Source: Parcubacteria group bacterium Gr01-1014_13
GTDB taxonomy: Bacteria; Patescibacteria; ABY1; Magasanikbacterales; GWA2-37-8
Assembly (NCBI GenBank): GCA_007376295.1
Contig: VMGB01000004.1
Coordinates: forward strand, 6,818 to 70,817
DNA: 64,000 nt
Direction of reading: 5' to 3'
This document shows, piece by piece, positions 42,302 through 49,294 of this stretch (position 1 is the first letter of the stretch; each line of letters begins with the position of its first letter). The position numbers were made by a program, and so were the translations under genes. Under the pieces are notes generated by a model. The model was not told the DNA's origin. It saw nothing but the letters and a program-made list of their open reading frames with translations, and did no database searches.

Positions 42302-43684
42302 TTACAAGCTGTTAAGCGCGGCGCGCGTAGCCGGACCAACATGACCTGGGTATGGTTTTAATCCTTGATCTTTTTGGAAAGCTACCACCGCTTTTCGGGT
42401 AACTCCACCAAAGAATCCGGTGTCGGTAGGATAAGTGAAGAAACCTAATTCTCTAAGTTTGGCTTGCAATGCCTTTACTTCATTACCTTTGGAACCGACT
42501 CTAAGTTGTGTGCGGAACACGGCAACTGGTGAAGCTGTAGATGGTAATGAAACTGAAGCTGGAGCGGCTGGTGTAGCAGGGGTAGCTGGTTCTGCCGGAG
42601 TAACACTGGGAACAGCCGGTGTAGCTGGGGTTGCTGGAATAGCTGAAAAAGGATTCTGTGGTTGGCCACCTCCGCCACCACTTCCGCCACCTACAACCGC
42701 ACCCGATCCACAAGCGTTAGTAGTTCCAGTTACAGCCGTTGTTGTTGCTGTGGATATTTCATCACCATTTCGTCCGCTGACGGTAAAGCTATGAGTCGTA
42801 CCACAATTAATGCCGGTGACCGTATAACTAGTTCCAGAAATGTACCCTGAATTAGTACCCGCAGTATCATCTGAAGCAAGGTAATCGGTAGCATCTCCAG
42901 TCCAGCTAAAGGTGAGGCTGTTTGCGCTAGCAGCGACAGTAGGAGCAGAAGGTGTGTTGGCAAGAGTATAAAAAGTTGCGGCGGCAGTGCTGAAACTGGT
43001 AGTTACGCCATCGCCGTTGACCGCGGCCACAGCTATGGTATGCGTAGTATTGGCGGTAAGTCCAGTAGTACTAGTTCCATTAATCGCACCCAATTGGACA
43101 GCTGTAAAAGAGGTGGAAGAGGAAGCACCCCAAGTCCCATCGCTTTGTAAATACACAGGCGTGGTTCCACCACTATCACGAACTATGAAAGTAGTATTGG
43201 ACGGATTAGTTGAAGAATTAATGGTTACTGTAAAACTTGTAGTTGATGTAGCAGATTTAGATGGCGTGCCTGGGGTAGCGGCTAAAGTATAAACCGCTGA
43301 AGAAGTAGCATAGGATGAAGTGGCACCTGTAGCATCACCACCGGCAGCACCGAGGTAGTACAATGTATTTGTAGCTAAACCGTTGGCTACGAAACTAACG
43401 GTACTAGTATTAGTTATTTCAGCTATTTGTGCAGCAGTAGGAACTCTGTTAGTTGAAGTAGCCACAACCCACTTAGAACCACTAAAACCAGTCGCAGCTG
43501 TCCAAGTATAAGTTATAGTCTGAATACCAACAGCGCTAGTGGATGTTGGCGCTATCGGCGCAGCGGTCGCCGCAAAAACTTTATTCGCAATAAGAATTAA
43601 AAAAGTCAGACTTAAAAGTCCAACTAAAAAAATGGACAACAATTTTGTTGTGCTCATTTTTTCCCGCAGAGAAGACACGCTCAT
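42302..43684 (-). CDS. Secreted surface protein: FN3-like repeats and one peptidoglycan-binding domain
   Basis: A shorter paralogue (460 residues) of the preceding protein. The signal region is LLSIFLVGLLSLTFLILIANKVFA; the first repeat (ITYTWTAATGFSGSKWVVAT) is nearly the same as in the larger protein. One further FN3-like repeat, a Cys-containing repeat (ITGINCGTTHSFTVSGRNGDE-like), a poly-Gly/Pro/Ala linker and a single C-terminal PG_binding_1 domain (GSKGNEVKALQAKLRELGFF) follow. Even the bases around the start codon are shared with its paralogue. The two probably arose by duplication and differ in repeat and binding-domain number. Confidence 0.9.
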   Translation of the reverse strand: MSVSSLREKMSTTKLLSIFLVGLLSLTFLILIANKVFAATAAPIAPTSTSAVGIQTITYTWTAATGFSGSKWVVATSTNRVPTAAQIAEITNTSTVSFVANGLATNTLYYLGAAGGDATGATSSYATSSAVYTLAATPGTPSKSATSTTSFTVTINSSTNPSNTTFIVRDSGGTTPVYLQSDGTWGASSSTSFTAVQLGAINGTSTTGLTANTTHTIAVAAVNGDGVTTSFSTAAATFYTLANTPSAPTVAASANSLTFSWTGDATDYLASDDTAGTNSGYISGTSYTVTGINCGTTHSFTVSGRNGDEISTATTTAVTGTTNACGSGAVVGGGSGGGGGQPQNPFSAIPATPATPAVPSVTPAEPATPATPAAPASVSLPSTASPVAVFRTQLRVGSKGNEVKALQAKLRELGFFTYPTDTGFFGGVTRKAVVAFQKDQGLKPYPGHVGPATRAALNSL

Positions 43685-43795
43685 AAATTAAAAAAGTTTT
43701 TAACCCAGCTAAGGCTGAGAATAATAAATTTAAAGGTTAAAAATATTATACCATAAAATTGCAATTTTTCTACAATCCCCCTGTGGATAACTAAA

Positions 43796-43837
43796 TAAAA
43801 ATGACCCCTGAATTTATTCTCGGGGTCATTTTTAAAT
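43796..43837. terminator. Terminator between tsf and the surface-protein genes
   Basis: The stem AAAAATGACCCC/GGGGTCATTTTT (43796-43833) is strong, with an A run on one side and a T run on the other; it ends the rpsB-tsf operon on the minus strand. Confidence 0.85.
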
Positions 43838-43851
43838 TTTAAATTAAATAT

Positions 43852-44724
43852 TTACTTCAATTGCGCTTCTACCTCGGCGGCAAAATCGGTGGTTTCTTTT
43901 ACCAGACCTGCGCCCAATTCAAACCTTTCCATTTTGGAAATACTAATATTTTCTCCCAATAGTTTTTGAACAGTTTTTTCTTCATCTTTAATAAACGGCT
44001 GTTCTAACAAACAAATTTCACTATAAAATTTGTCCAATTTGCCAGTCAAGATTTTTTCAATCGCGGCTTCTGGTTTACCTTGTTGTTTTAGCTGTTCGGT
44101 AAAAATTTCTTTTTCTTTTTCTACTAATTCGGCCGGCACCTGATCGCGGCTGACATATTTCGGGTTGGATGCGGCGGCATGCATAGCAATATCGGTTGCC
44201 AAACCAGCGTGATCGCTATTCTTTAATAGAATCAAAACAGAAATCTTGCCGCCCAAATGTGAGTAGGCGCCAAAAACATCGCTAGAATCTTTTTCTACTA
44301 CCGCAAAACGGCGTAAAGAAATCTTCTCTCCGATTTTGGCTGTCAGATTATTTAAACGATCCTGCAAAGTTTCATCACCAATTTTTTCTGTCATAGCTTG
44401 CTCAACTGTTTGCGGCTTGCTGGCGAGTAATGCGTCAGCAAAATCGCTGACCAATTTTCTAAAATCTTCATTTTGAGCCACAAAATCTGTTTCGGAATTT
44501 ACTTCAAGAATCACAGCTGTGTTACCATCTGTTTTTATTTGAGTAGTGCCTTCGGCCGCGACTTTATCTGTGCGCTTGGCCGCTTTTACAATACCTTTTT
44601 TACGAAGTATCTCCCCTGCCTTTTCCAGATCACCTTCGGCTTCATCCAAAGCTTTCTTGCAATCCATCATACCAGCACCAGTCATTGATCTAAGTTTGGC
44701 TACATCTGATGCGCTTACTGACAT
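43852..44724 (-). CDS. tsf: Elongation factor Ts
   Basis: EF-Ts recycles EF-Tu-GDP. VAKLRSMTGAGMMDCKKALDEA at the N-terminus is its signature UBA-like domain, and EVNSETDFVAQNEDFRKLV is the conserved EF-Tu contact region. Two dimerisation subdomains follow; the 290 residues are normal. It follows rpsB by 33 bases, the classical rpsB-tsf arrangement. There is no Shine-Dalgarno. Confidence 0.97.
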   Translation of the reverse strand: MSVSASDVAKLRSMTGAGMMDCKKALDEAEGDLEKAGEILRKKGIVKAAKRTDKVAAEGTTQIKTDGNTAVILEVNSETDFVAQNEDFRKLVSDFADALLASKPQTVEQAMTEKIGDETLQDRLNNLTAKIGEKISLRRFAVVEKDSSDVFGAYSHLGGKISVLILLKNSDHAGLATDIAMHAAASNPKYVSRDQVPAELVEKEKEIFTEQLKQQGKPEAAIEKILTGKLDKFYSEICLLEQPFIKDEEKTVQKLLGENISISKMERFELGAGLVKETTDFAAEVEAQLK

Positions 44725-44757
44725 ATATTTTTGAAGTTAATGTTAGAGTGTAAAATT

Positions 44758-45540
44758 TTAGATTGATTCTTCTTTTTTTAGAGCTCGTCTTTCTATCTTT
44801 ACCGCGTCCTGTTTTACCGGTTCTTCTTTGGCGCGCTCTAATTTTTTCTTTTCGAATTCTTTTCGGCCTTCGTTTATCGCTTCAGCTATTAAATCCGTAA
44901 TTAATTTTATAGAATTGACAGCGTCGTCATTGGCCGGGATAGCGTAGTTAACTTTTTCTGGATTAACATTGGTATCGCAAACAGCTACGGTTGGCACTTC
45001 AGTTCTTTCAGCTTCAGCCAAAGCGGTTTTTTCGGTGCGCATATCAGCGATATATAGCGCGTCTGGCATTTTGTCCAAGGTTGTTAAACCGATTAAATAT
45101 TTATCCAATTTTTCCAATTGTTTCTTCATTGTTACTTGTTCTTTTTTAGTATATTTTTCGATTTCACCTGTAGCAAACATTTCTTTCAAGTCATGATATT
45201 TTTTCAAACGACGTTTAACTTCTCCAAAATTGGTAAGCAATCCGCCGATCCAGCGTTCTACCAAATATGGCTGTTCACAGCTAACCGCAGCTGCCTTGGT
45301 AATTTCTCTGGCCTGGCGTTTTGTGCCGACAAATAAAATAACTTGACCTTTTGCGGCCAAATTTTTGACGTAATTTAGAGCTTTATCAAGTTGAACTTGA
45401 GTTTTCTCCAAATCGATAATATGCACGCCATTACGAACACCAAAGATGTATTGTTCCATCTTGGGGTGCCAGCGTGATTTCTGGTGGCCAAAGTGTACTC
45501 CGGCCTTTAACATTTCCAACAAAGTCGGCATCTTGCTCAT
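44758..45540 (-). CDS. rpsB: 30S ribosomal protein S2
   Basis: S2 is a late-binding small-subunit protein. LEMLKAGVHFGHQKSRWHPKM at the N-terminus and ALYIADMRTEKTALAEAERT with DTNVNPEKVNYAIPANDDA in the second half are diagnostic. The 260 residues are normal with a Lys/Glu-rich tail. It is first in the rpsB-tsf operon, with a strong promoter and a folded leader whose 3' arm leads into the ribosome site. The start at 45540 has AAGGAA and, further upstream, GGAGG. Confidence 0.97.
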   Translation of the reverse strand: MSKMPTLLEMLKAGVHFGHQKSRWHPKMEQYIFGVRNGVHIIDLEKTQVQLDKALNYVKNLAAKGQVILFVGTKRQAREITKAAAVSCEQPYLVERWIGGLLTNFGEVKRRLKKYHDLKEMFATGEIEKYTKKEQVTMKKQLEKLDKYLIGLTTLDKMPDALYIADMRTEKTALAEAERTEVPTVAVCDTNVNPEKVNYAIPANDDAVNSIKLITDLIAEAINEGRKEFEKKKLERAKEEPVKQDAVKIERRALKKEESI

Positions 45541-45626
45541 ATTTTCCTTATTATTGCCTCCTAGCCTTGCCCCGGAATGGTCCGTAGGGAGGAAAAAATT
45601 GGCTAGCGAGAGATTAAATTAAGATA
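45541..45626 (-). promoter_or_regulatory. Structured rpsB leader, possible S2 autoregulatory site
   Basis: On the minus strand CTAGCC (45601-45606) pairs with GGCTAG (45561-45566), enclosing an inner hairpin formed by CCC-x-x-x-GGA and TCC-GGGG. The outer 3' arm runs directly into a GGAGG, so closing the helix could affect ribosome access. Autoregulation by S2 is known in some bacteria; that it occurs here is inference. Confidence 0.5.
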
Positions 45627-45631
45627 TGGAC

Positions 45632-45660
45632 AGTATATATGAATGGCGACAAGAAGTCAA
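45632..45660 (-). promoter_or_regulatory. Promoter of rpsB-tsf
   Basis: Minus strand -35 TTGACT (45655-45660), 17-bp spacer, -10 TATACT (45632-45637). Confidence 0.8.
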
Positions 45661-45683
45661 GAACCCTTGCTGGACACGTCTGA

Positions 45684-45733
45684 AAATAAAAAACTCTTGA
45701 GCATCTGTACTTTAAAGTACGAACACTCAAGAG
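45684..45733 (-). terminator. Terminator of the trypsin-like protease gene
   Basis: The stem CTCTTGAG/CTCAAGAG (45694-45701 with 45726-45733) encloses a second self-complementary block GTACTTTAAAGTAC, followed on the minus strand by TTTTTTATTTT. Confidence 0.85.
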
Positions 45734-45738
45734 GTTAT

Positions 45739-46431
45739 TCATAACGAAATATTGTTATCTGCGAGAAAACGACGTATCTCTACGACAGAGACAAGAACCG
45801 ATTTCTCGCCCCCACCGAGACTCAACTTGTGGACGGCGATAAGCTTTCCGGTCGTCGCCGAGAAAACAGGCTGACCCGAGGAACCATCATTGGCAGGCAA
45901 CATGACGAGGAGCCCGGCCTTGAAATTTGCCGGTTCGGCAGGACGCATGTCAACGAAGAACGGAACGGTCATGACCTTACCCCACACCGTCGTGGGGCCT
46001 CGCCCGCCCGGATATCCGATGCCATAAGTTGGATCACCGGCGTTAACCTCCTTGTCATCAGCAAAGCTGACAACGGATCCAACCGTCAAACCGTTGACCC
46101 GCAAAAGCGCCAAATCACGGGTAGGGTCATTGGCAACGACGGTCGCCATGAAATTTGATTCGGTGCCATCAGCGCGCTTGATTACAACTATGATCGCGCT
46201 GCTTCCAGCACGCCGTATGACGTGCTCGTTGGTCAGAACAAGACCGTTCTTAGAGATGATCACTCCCGAACCTTGTCCAGACTCGACAACATCGATGCGG
46301 ACTGAAGCGAGAACGTTAGCATCGTGAGCGACTAACGGAAACGGGGCAGGAAGCTGAACGATGGGCTTTGGCGCAGAAGCGCAGGCAGCGAGGATAAAAC
46401 AAAAGGCGATGGAAAGACGACGGGTTTGCAT
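45739..46431 (-). CDS. Trypsin-like serine protease, probable lipoprotein
   Basis: I take ATG 46431 (AAGGAG upstream), giving 230 residues. A lipoprotein signal ends in the lipobox LAAC with Cys17. The chymotrypsin/DegP-like triad is visible: His70 in LTNEHV, Asp106 in PTRDLALL and Ser185 in NDGSSGQPVF. The usual GNSGGP is changed to GSSGQP, so the oxyanion-loop glycine after the Ser-Gly is a Gln. There is no PDZ domain, so it is a bare S1C-like protease anchored to the outer membrane face of the cell. Composition is clearly richer in G+C than rpsB next to it. A perfect palindrome touches its promoter. Confidence 0.88.
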   Translation of the reverse strand: MQTRRLSIAFCFILAACASAPKPIVQLPAPFPLVAHDANVLASVRIDVVESGQGSGVIISKNGLVLTNEHVIRRAGSSAIIVVIKRADGTESNFMATVVANDPTRDLALLRVNGLTVGSVVSFADDKEVNAGDPTYGIGYPGGRGPTTVWGKVMTVPFFVDMRPAEPANFKAGLLVMLPANDGSSGQPVFSATTGKLIAVHKLSLGGGEKSVLVSVVEIRRFLADNNISL

Positions 46432-46456
46432 GTGACTCCTTGGTTTGAGAAAGAAC

Positions 46457-46508
46457 GACCATAACATGCCACGCATTGGTCATCTTGTCAAGTGTATACA
46501 ATATACAC
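46457..46508 (-). promoter_or_regulatory. Promoter with adjacent palindromic operator, protease gene
   Basis: Minus strand -35 TTGACA (46486-46491) and a -10-like TGTTAT about 19 bp downstream. Immediately upstream of the -35 lies a perfect inverted repeat GTGTATA-CAA-TATACAC (46492-46508), a good candidate binding site for a dimeric regulator. Confidence 0.55.
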
Positions 46509-46525
46509 TGCTAATTTTAATAACA

Positions 46526-46575
46526 AAAAAACCCCGCCTCAATATCCGCTTTTTGAACGAAATCGAGACGAGGGA
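46526..46575 (-). terminator. Terminator element, copy 1 of a repeated family
   Basis: Right after the stop at 46579 the minus strand forms a 12-bp stem CCTCGTCTCGAT/ATTGAGGCGGGG around a conserved inner sequence TTCGTTCAAAAAGCGGAT, ending in a T run. It is nearly identical to 47354-47404. Confidence 0.8.
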
Positions 46576-46578
46576 GTT

Positions 46579-47151
46579 CTACTTACAAAGAACGAGAATA
46601 CCATACCGAGAATGCATTTGGGCACGAGAATTATCGAGCCAAAACCTACGAAATGTCCCTTCAACGGTGACAAATGGTCCAAGAACGGCGGGGTCTTCTG
46701 AGTAATCACCGCACACCGAGCAGGAATCCTTACTGCTTGCGTACACCCTTTCCCACTTTGCGACTTCGTTGGAGTGATCATACAGGAAATTCGCCAGATC
46801 ATAGATATTGGCCAGGGTGTAACCCTCCTTGACCAAACGAGCTGGACCGTCCCATCTCTTCTCACCATCAAGGTACCGCTCCACCATCAAGCTCACGCTC
46901 CTTAGAGCACCACCAATTTTAATCGGAAAGTGCTCAGGGGTGATTAAAGGGTGGATTCCTCTGAGGTTGTTCTCGCCGACCGCACGATTGATGAGGAATG
47001 TGAGATTGCTCGACTGACTGCGGGTAGTCTGTAAACCCACGAGGAAACGAGCAGGACCTTCGAGGAACGTCTGTAAGTTAGAACTTGTGATTTTTCCTTC
47101 TTCGACAAGACGAAAAAAATGTTGCATCTGCGGGAATGTTGGTGTACTCAT
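46579..47151 (-). CDS. Unknown protein, 190 residues, paralogue of 443-1015
   Basis: The start is ATG 47151 (MSTPTFPQMQHFFRLVEEGK) with AAGGAG eight bases upstream. The family is unknown to me. It has the length of the protein at 443-1015 and shares with it a helical N-terminus, the block RWDGPARLVKEGYTLANIYD (compare EWIGTKEMYKRAVDLNANLG there), an FLYDHSNEV segment against VLEHQGEI, and an aromatic C-terminal end closing on Lys. This copy adds a CSVC pair near residue 145. The conserved folded leader and strong promoter lie upstream, and a repeated-type terminator lies downstream. It is richer in G+C than the core genes. Confidence 0.8.
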   Translation of the reverse strand: MSTPTFPQMQHFFRLVEEGKITSSNLQTFLEGPARFLVGLQTTRSQSSNLTFLINRAVGENNLRGIHPLITPEHFPIKIGGALRSVSLMVERYLDGEKRWDGPARLVKEGYTLANIYDLANFLYDHSNEVAKWERVYASSKDSCSVCGDYSEDPAVLGPFVTVEGTFRRFWLDNSRAQMHSRYGILVLCK

Positions 47152-47247
47152 ACCATCTCCTTGGCCCAATGGTAGTCAATCAACGTCTCGGCACTATTGC
47201 CTACTGCGCTGTTGATAGACCAAATAGGTCAAAATGAAGGTGGGTGG

Positions 47248-47300
47248 ATTCCCAACCTTCTTTTGAGTCTGTAAACAGAACCAAAACAAAGCTGGGAATA
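47248..47300 (-). promoter_or_regulatory. Conserved folded 5' leader element, copy B
   Basis: On the minus strand TTCCCAGCTTTGTTTTGG pairs with CTCAAAAGAAGGTTGGGAA nearly throughout. The element matches copy A (1054-1109) at about three of four bases, including bases beyond the helix. Differences fall mostly at positions where pairing is kept. Confidence 0.6.
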
Positions 47301-47317
47301 TTGTAAAAGAACAGATA

Positions 47318-47346
47318 AATATACAACAAAATATATCATTTGTCAA
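47318..47346 (-). promoter_or_regulatory. Promoter of the 46579-47151 gene
   Basis: Minus strand -35 TTGACA (47341-47346), 17-bp spacer, -10 TATATT (47318-47323). Confidence 0.75.
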
Positions 47347-47353
47347 GGGAAAA

Positions 47354-47404
47354 GAAAAACCCCCGCACCGATATCCGCTTTTTGAGCGAAATCGAGACGA
47401 GGGA
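47354..47404 (-). terminator. Terminator element, copy 2 of a repeated family
   Basis: A stem CCCTCGT-x-TCGAT/ATCGG-x-GCGGGGG with the same inner hairpin as copy 1 (46526-46575), then a T run. It lies 22 bases past the stop at 47426. Confidence 0.8.
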
Positions 47405-47425
47405 TCTAAGTAACCAAGTACCGGA

Positions 47426-47701
47426 TTACTTCACCGAAGACAGGTCGAGTTTCGTGTTGTCGCTGATACCCATCGAACGCATCAGTTCTCGCTGACTGTA
47501 CACGTACTTGCGCGCATCAGCTTCGGTCCTGACCTGGTTGTGCACCAGGAAGTCCACAGCCACTTCGTCGATGGAGAGCAGGGAAAGATCTTCCGGCTCT
47601 GCAAAAGCCACGGCTTTGCCTTCAGCGAAGGCCTGGTCGAGTTCTAGCAGGAACAGACTGTCGTCATCGTAACTGGAAAAGAAGCCGTCCTTGTGCGTCA
47701 T
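47426..47701 (-). CDS. Small unknown acidic protein, 91 residues
   Basis: No family recognised. Asp/Glu-rich, soluble, mostly helical by eye; it opens MTHKDGFFSSYDDDSLFLL, and the C-terminal half (VHNQVRTEADARKYVYSQRE) reads like a helical pair that could bind a partner. GGAG lies 9 bases before ATG 47701. It is transcribed alone from a strong promoter with a palindrome at the predicted start point. The coding sequence is G+C-rich compared with rpsB or glmS. Confidence 0.75.
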   Translation of the reverse strand: MTHKDGFFSSYDDDSLFLLELDQAFAEGKAVAFAEPEDLSLLSIDEVAVDFLVHNQVRTEADARKYVYSQRELMRSMGISDNTKLDLSSVK

Positions 47702-47770
47702 TTACCATGTCTCCTTAATGTGTGTCCTAGACACTTAAACCTGGGCAAAATCGCCAGATTTAAGGCTAAG

Positions 47771-47819
47771 GTTACTTAAAGTAACAACATAGTTTAGCAT
47801 AGAATATGAGTTTTGTCAA
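47771..47819 (-). promoter_or_regulatory. Promoter with palindrome at the start point, 91-residue gene
   Basis: Minus strand -35 TTGACA (47814-47819), 17-bp spacer, -10 TAAACT (47791-47796). The perfect 15-bp palindrome GTTACTTAAAGTAAC (47771-47785) covers the predicted transcription start, where a bound repressor would block initiation. A hairpin CTGG-GC ... GC-CAG follows in the leader at about 47741-47762. Confidence 0.55.
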
Positions 47820-47836
47820 GGAATAATACCTGGGGT

Positions 47837-47865
47837 TGACAAATAGGCCAAAAAGGTGTATAATG
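47837..47865 (+). promoter_or_regulatory. Consensus promoter of the microprotein operon
   Basis: -35 TTGACA (47837-47842), exactly 17 bp, -10 TATAAT (47860-47865): both hexamers match the sigma-70 consensus perfectly. Confidence 0.88.
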
Positions 47866-47885
47866 GGGTTAATTGGGAGGTTTAA

Positions 47886-47987
47886 ATGAGCAAACCTGAT
47901 CGTGAAACTTGGCTACTGTTCAGCACCCTTGTTGCTATTGTCATCTTCACCCTAATCATGGCTTTTTACACGGAGGCAACGAGATGA
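47886..47987 (+). CDS. Membrane microprotein, 33 residues
   Basis: ATG 47886 follows a GGGAGG site and a perfect consensus promoter. The product begins MSKPDRETW and has one hydrophobic helix at about 10-27 (LLFSTLVAIVIFTLIMAF), ending in a charged EATR tail. The TGA stop overlaps the next start (ATGA). Size and the single membrane helix suggest a regulator or subunit of a membrane complex, but nothing identifies it. The reality of the gene rests on promoter, ribosome site and coupling. Confidence 0.72.
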   Translation: MSKPDRETWLLFSTLVAIVIFTLIMAFYTEATR

Positions 47988-48094
47988 AAGGCTGTGGAAG
48001 TAATGACGATTTCTACGCTGCAATTTTCAGCGCCGTAATCGTGATTTTACTCATGGCCTGGATCTTTTTTCTTCTTATAAAGGGAGCAAAATAA
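47984..48094 (+). CDS. Membrane microprotein, 36 residues
   Basis: ATG 47984 overlaps the stop of the preceding gene and has a perfect GGAGG eight bases upstream (CGGAGGCAACGAG). The product starts MKGCGSNDDFYAAIF and has one hydrophobic helix (about 12-32) with an IKGAK tail. A longer frame exists upstream but lacks a ribosome site. It is the middle gene of three. Confidence 0.75.
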   Translation: MKGCGSNDDFYAAIFSAVIVILLMAWIFFLLIKGAK

Positions 48095-48095
48095 A

Positions 48096-48224
48096 ATGAA
48101 GAAAAATCTGAAAGAACTCTTCCTTGTAGTATTGCTGGTCTGCGCGGTCTACTCCGTGTGCACCAAGGTCTACCACGTGCACTACAAGCCTCTACCGGCT
48201 GGCGGCGCGGACATCGCTCCTTAA
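48096..48224 (+). CDS. Membrane microprotein, 42 residues
   Basis: ATG 48096 lies one base past the previous stop, with AGGGAG upstream. The product starts MKKNLKELF, has one hydrophobic helix at about 8-22 containing two Cys (LVCAVYSVC), and ends in a soluble KVYHVHYKPLPAGGADIAP tail. The two cysteines could form a disulfide or a lipidation-like site, but the position is not a classical lipobox. Last gene of the operon; a terminator follows. Confidence 0.72.
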   Translation: MKKNLKELFLVVLLVCAVYSVCTKVYHVHYKPLPAGGADIAP

Positions 48225-48271
48225 TGAAAGTGACGCTCGACACTTCCATTAATACAACCAATCGAGCCCTA

Positions 48272-48303
48272 ACAAAAAACCCCGACTTGATCGGAGTTTT
48301 TTG
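48272..48303. terminator. Bidirectional terminator, microprotein operon and carbonic-anhydrase-like gene
   Basis: A stem around CCCCGA/TCGGAG is flanked by an A run and a T run, so it can stop transcripts from both sides. Confidence 0.8.
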
Positions 48304-48307
48304 AATT

Positions 48308-49111
48308 TTATTTTTCTATCACCACACCATCAACTTTAATTTTTTCTCTATTCGGATTATCTTTTAGAGCTTGCTCGATTTCACTTTTTAAATTATTTAA
48401 TTCTTCCAAAGAATTTGCCAAAGGAATAATTACAAACGGAGTTTCGGAAGTAAATAATTCTCCAAACCCATGATGTCCAAAAGCAATGCTAGCGGCAACT
48501 TTTAATTCTTCCACCGCATATTCACTTGGCAAAAATTTACGACTAATTACAAACCCCATTGGCAAACCTGATTCTTTATCAGGATTAAAACCGCCAACGC
48601 CGTCAAAATATACCACGTGGGCAATATGAAACTCAGCCGGACGTTCCAACTCTTCCACCGAAATATGGCCGACTGCGGCTTCGCGCCCCAGACGAATCAT
48701 TTCCGCCGCTACTTTTTCTACCCATTTTTTTCCATAATCTTCCAATTCTTGGGCAGTCGGCTGACTGTCGGAAAAATCTCTTTTGTAAGCCAGACCCACA
48801 GCGCCACAACCACCATGGCTAGTAATTTCCACTATACCTATTTCGGTAAATAATTTGGCGATTAGCTGCACCCGCTCTTCTTCCGAACTGGCGGGAAAAA
48901 GAATTCCGGCTCCAGCCAAAGCCAATTTTGCTTTGCCTTTATAATCTTTATGCGCGCAACCTTCATCTATGCAAACTACGGCTTCTAATTTTGTTAAAAA
49001 GGTCTGTTTCAAATTTGGAAAGTCCGTCAAAAAATATGTTTGCGCTCCTTTTGTATTTAAATCTGTAAATGCCGCAATTTTTGAAAAGCTTAAAATTAAT
49101 TCTTCTTTCAT
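48308..49111 (-). CDS. Beta-carbonic-anhydrase-like protein with altered active site
   Basis: The protein of 267 residues resembles the beta-carbonic-anhydrase fold. AVVCIDEGCAHKDYKG holds the first zinc-type Cys and Asp, then GAGILFP, then SHGGCGAVG holds the H-x-x-C pair. Cysteine, Asp, His and Cys needed to bind zinc are therefore visible, but the arginine of the C-x-D-x-R motif is Gly. The Asp-Arg dyad normally controls access to the zinc, so hydration of CO2 is doubtful. The C-terminal 130 residues (HVVYFDGVGGFNPDKESGLP onward) are an extra domain that I do not recognise. It lies 3' to the microproteins, convergent to them, and is transcribed from its own promoter. Confidence 0.65.
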   Translation of the reverse strand: MKEELILSFSKIAAFTDLNTKGAQTYFLTDFPNLKQTFLTKLEAVVCIDEGCAHKDYKGKAKLALAGAGILFPASSEEERVQLIAKLFTEIGIVEITSHGGCGAVGLAYKRDFSDSQPTAQELEDYGKKWVEKVAAEMIRLGREAAVGHISVEELERPAEFHIAHVVYFDGVGGFNPDKESGLPMGFVISRKFLPSEYAVEELKVAASIAFGHHGFGELFTSETPFVIIPLANSLEELNNLKSEIEQALKDNPNREKIKVDGVVIEK

Positions 49112-49206
49112 AATCGAAATGAGTGAGTAAAATATTTAGCTTGCTAAAATATTTTTGAGCGAATGAGTTTATATCCTTAGATATATAATCAATTTAATAA
49201 TTTTTA

Positions 49207-49235
49207 AAGATATCATAAATTAACAAAAGTGTCAA
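49207..49235 (-). promoter_or_regulatory. Promoter of the 48308-49111 gene
   Basis: Minus strand -35 TTGACA (49230-49235), 17-bp spacer, -10 TATCTT (49207-49212). A hairpin of A/T-rich arms (about 49138-49164) lies in the leader. Confidence 0.65.
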
Positions 49236-49257
49236 TAATACTTTGACTAAAAAATAA

Positions 49258-49288
49258 AGCCCTGCGTCATATTTTTGACGCAAGGCGA
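49258..49288 (-). terminator. Terminator of the 195-residue carbonic-anhydrase-like gene
   Basis: Stem GCC-TTGCGTCA/TGACGCA-GGGC with a short A/T loop followed by TTTATTTTTTAG on the minus strand. Confidence 0.85.
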
Positions 49289-49294
49289 AAAGAG

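Noticed and set aside
39846..43684. Regularly spaced DNA repeats that might suggest a CRISPR array
   Set aside because: The repeats are about 295 bp, in frame, and encode fibronectin-like domains; no short direct repeats with unique spacers occur.
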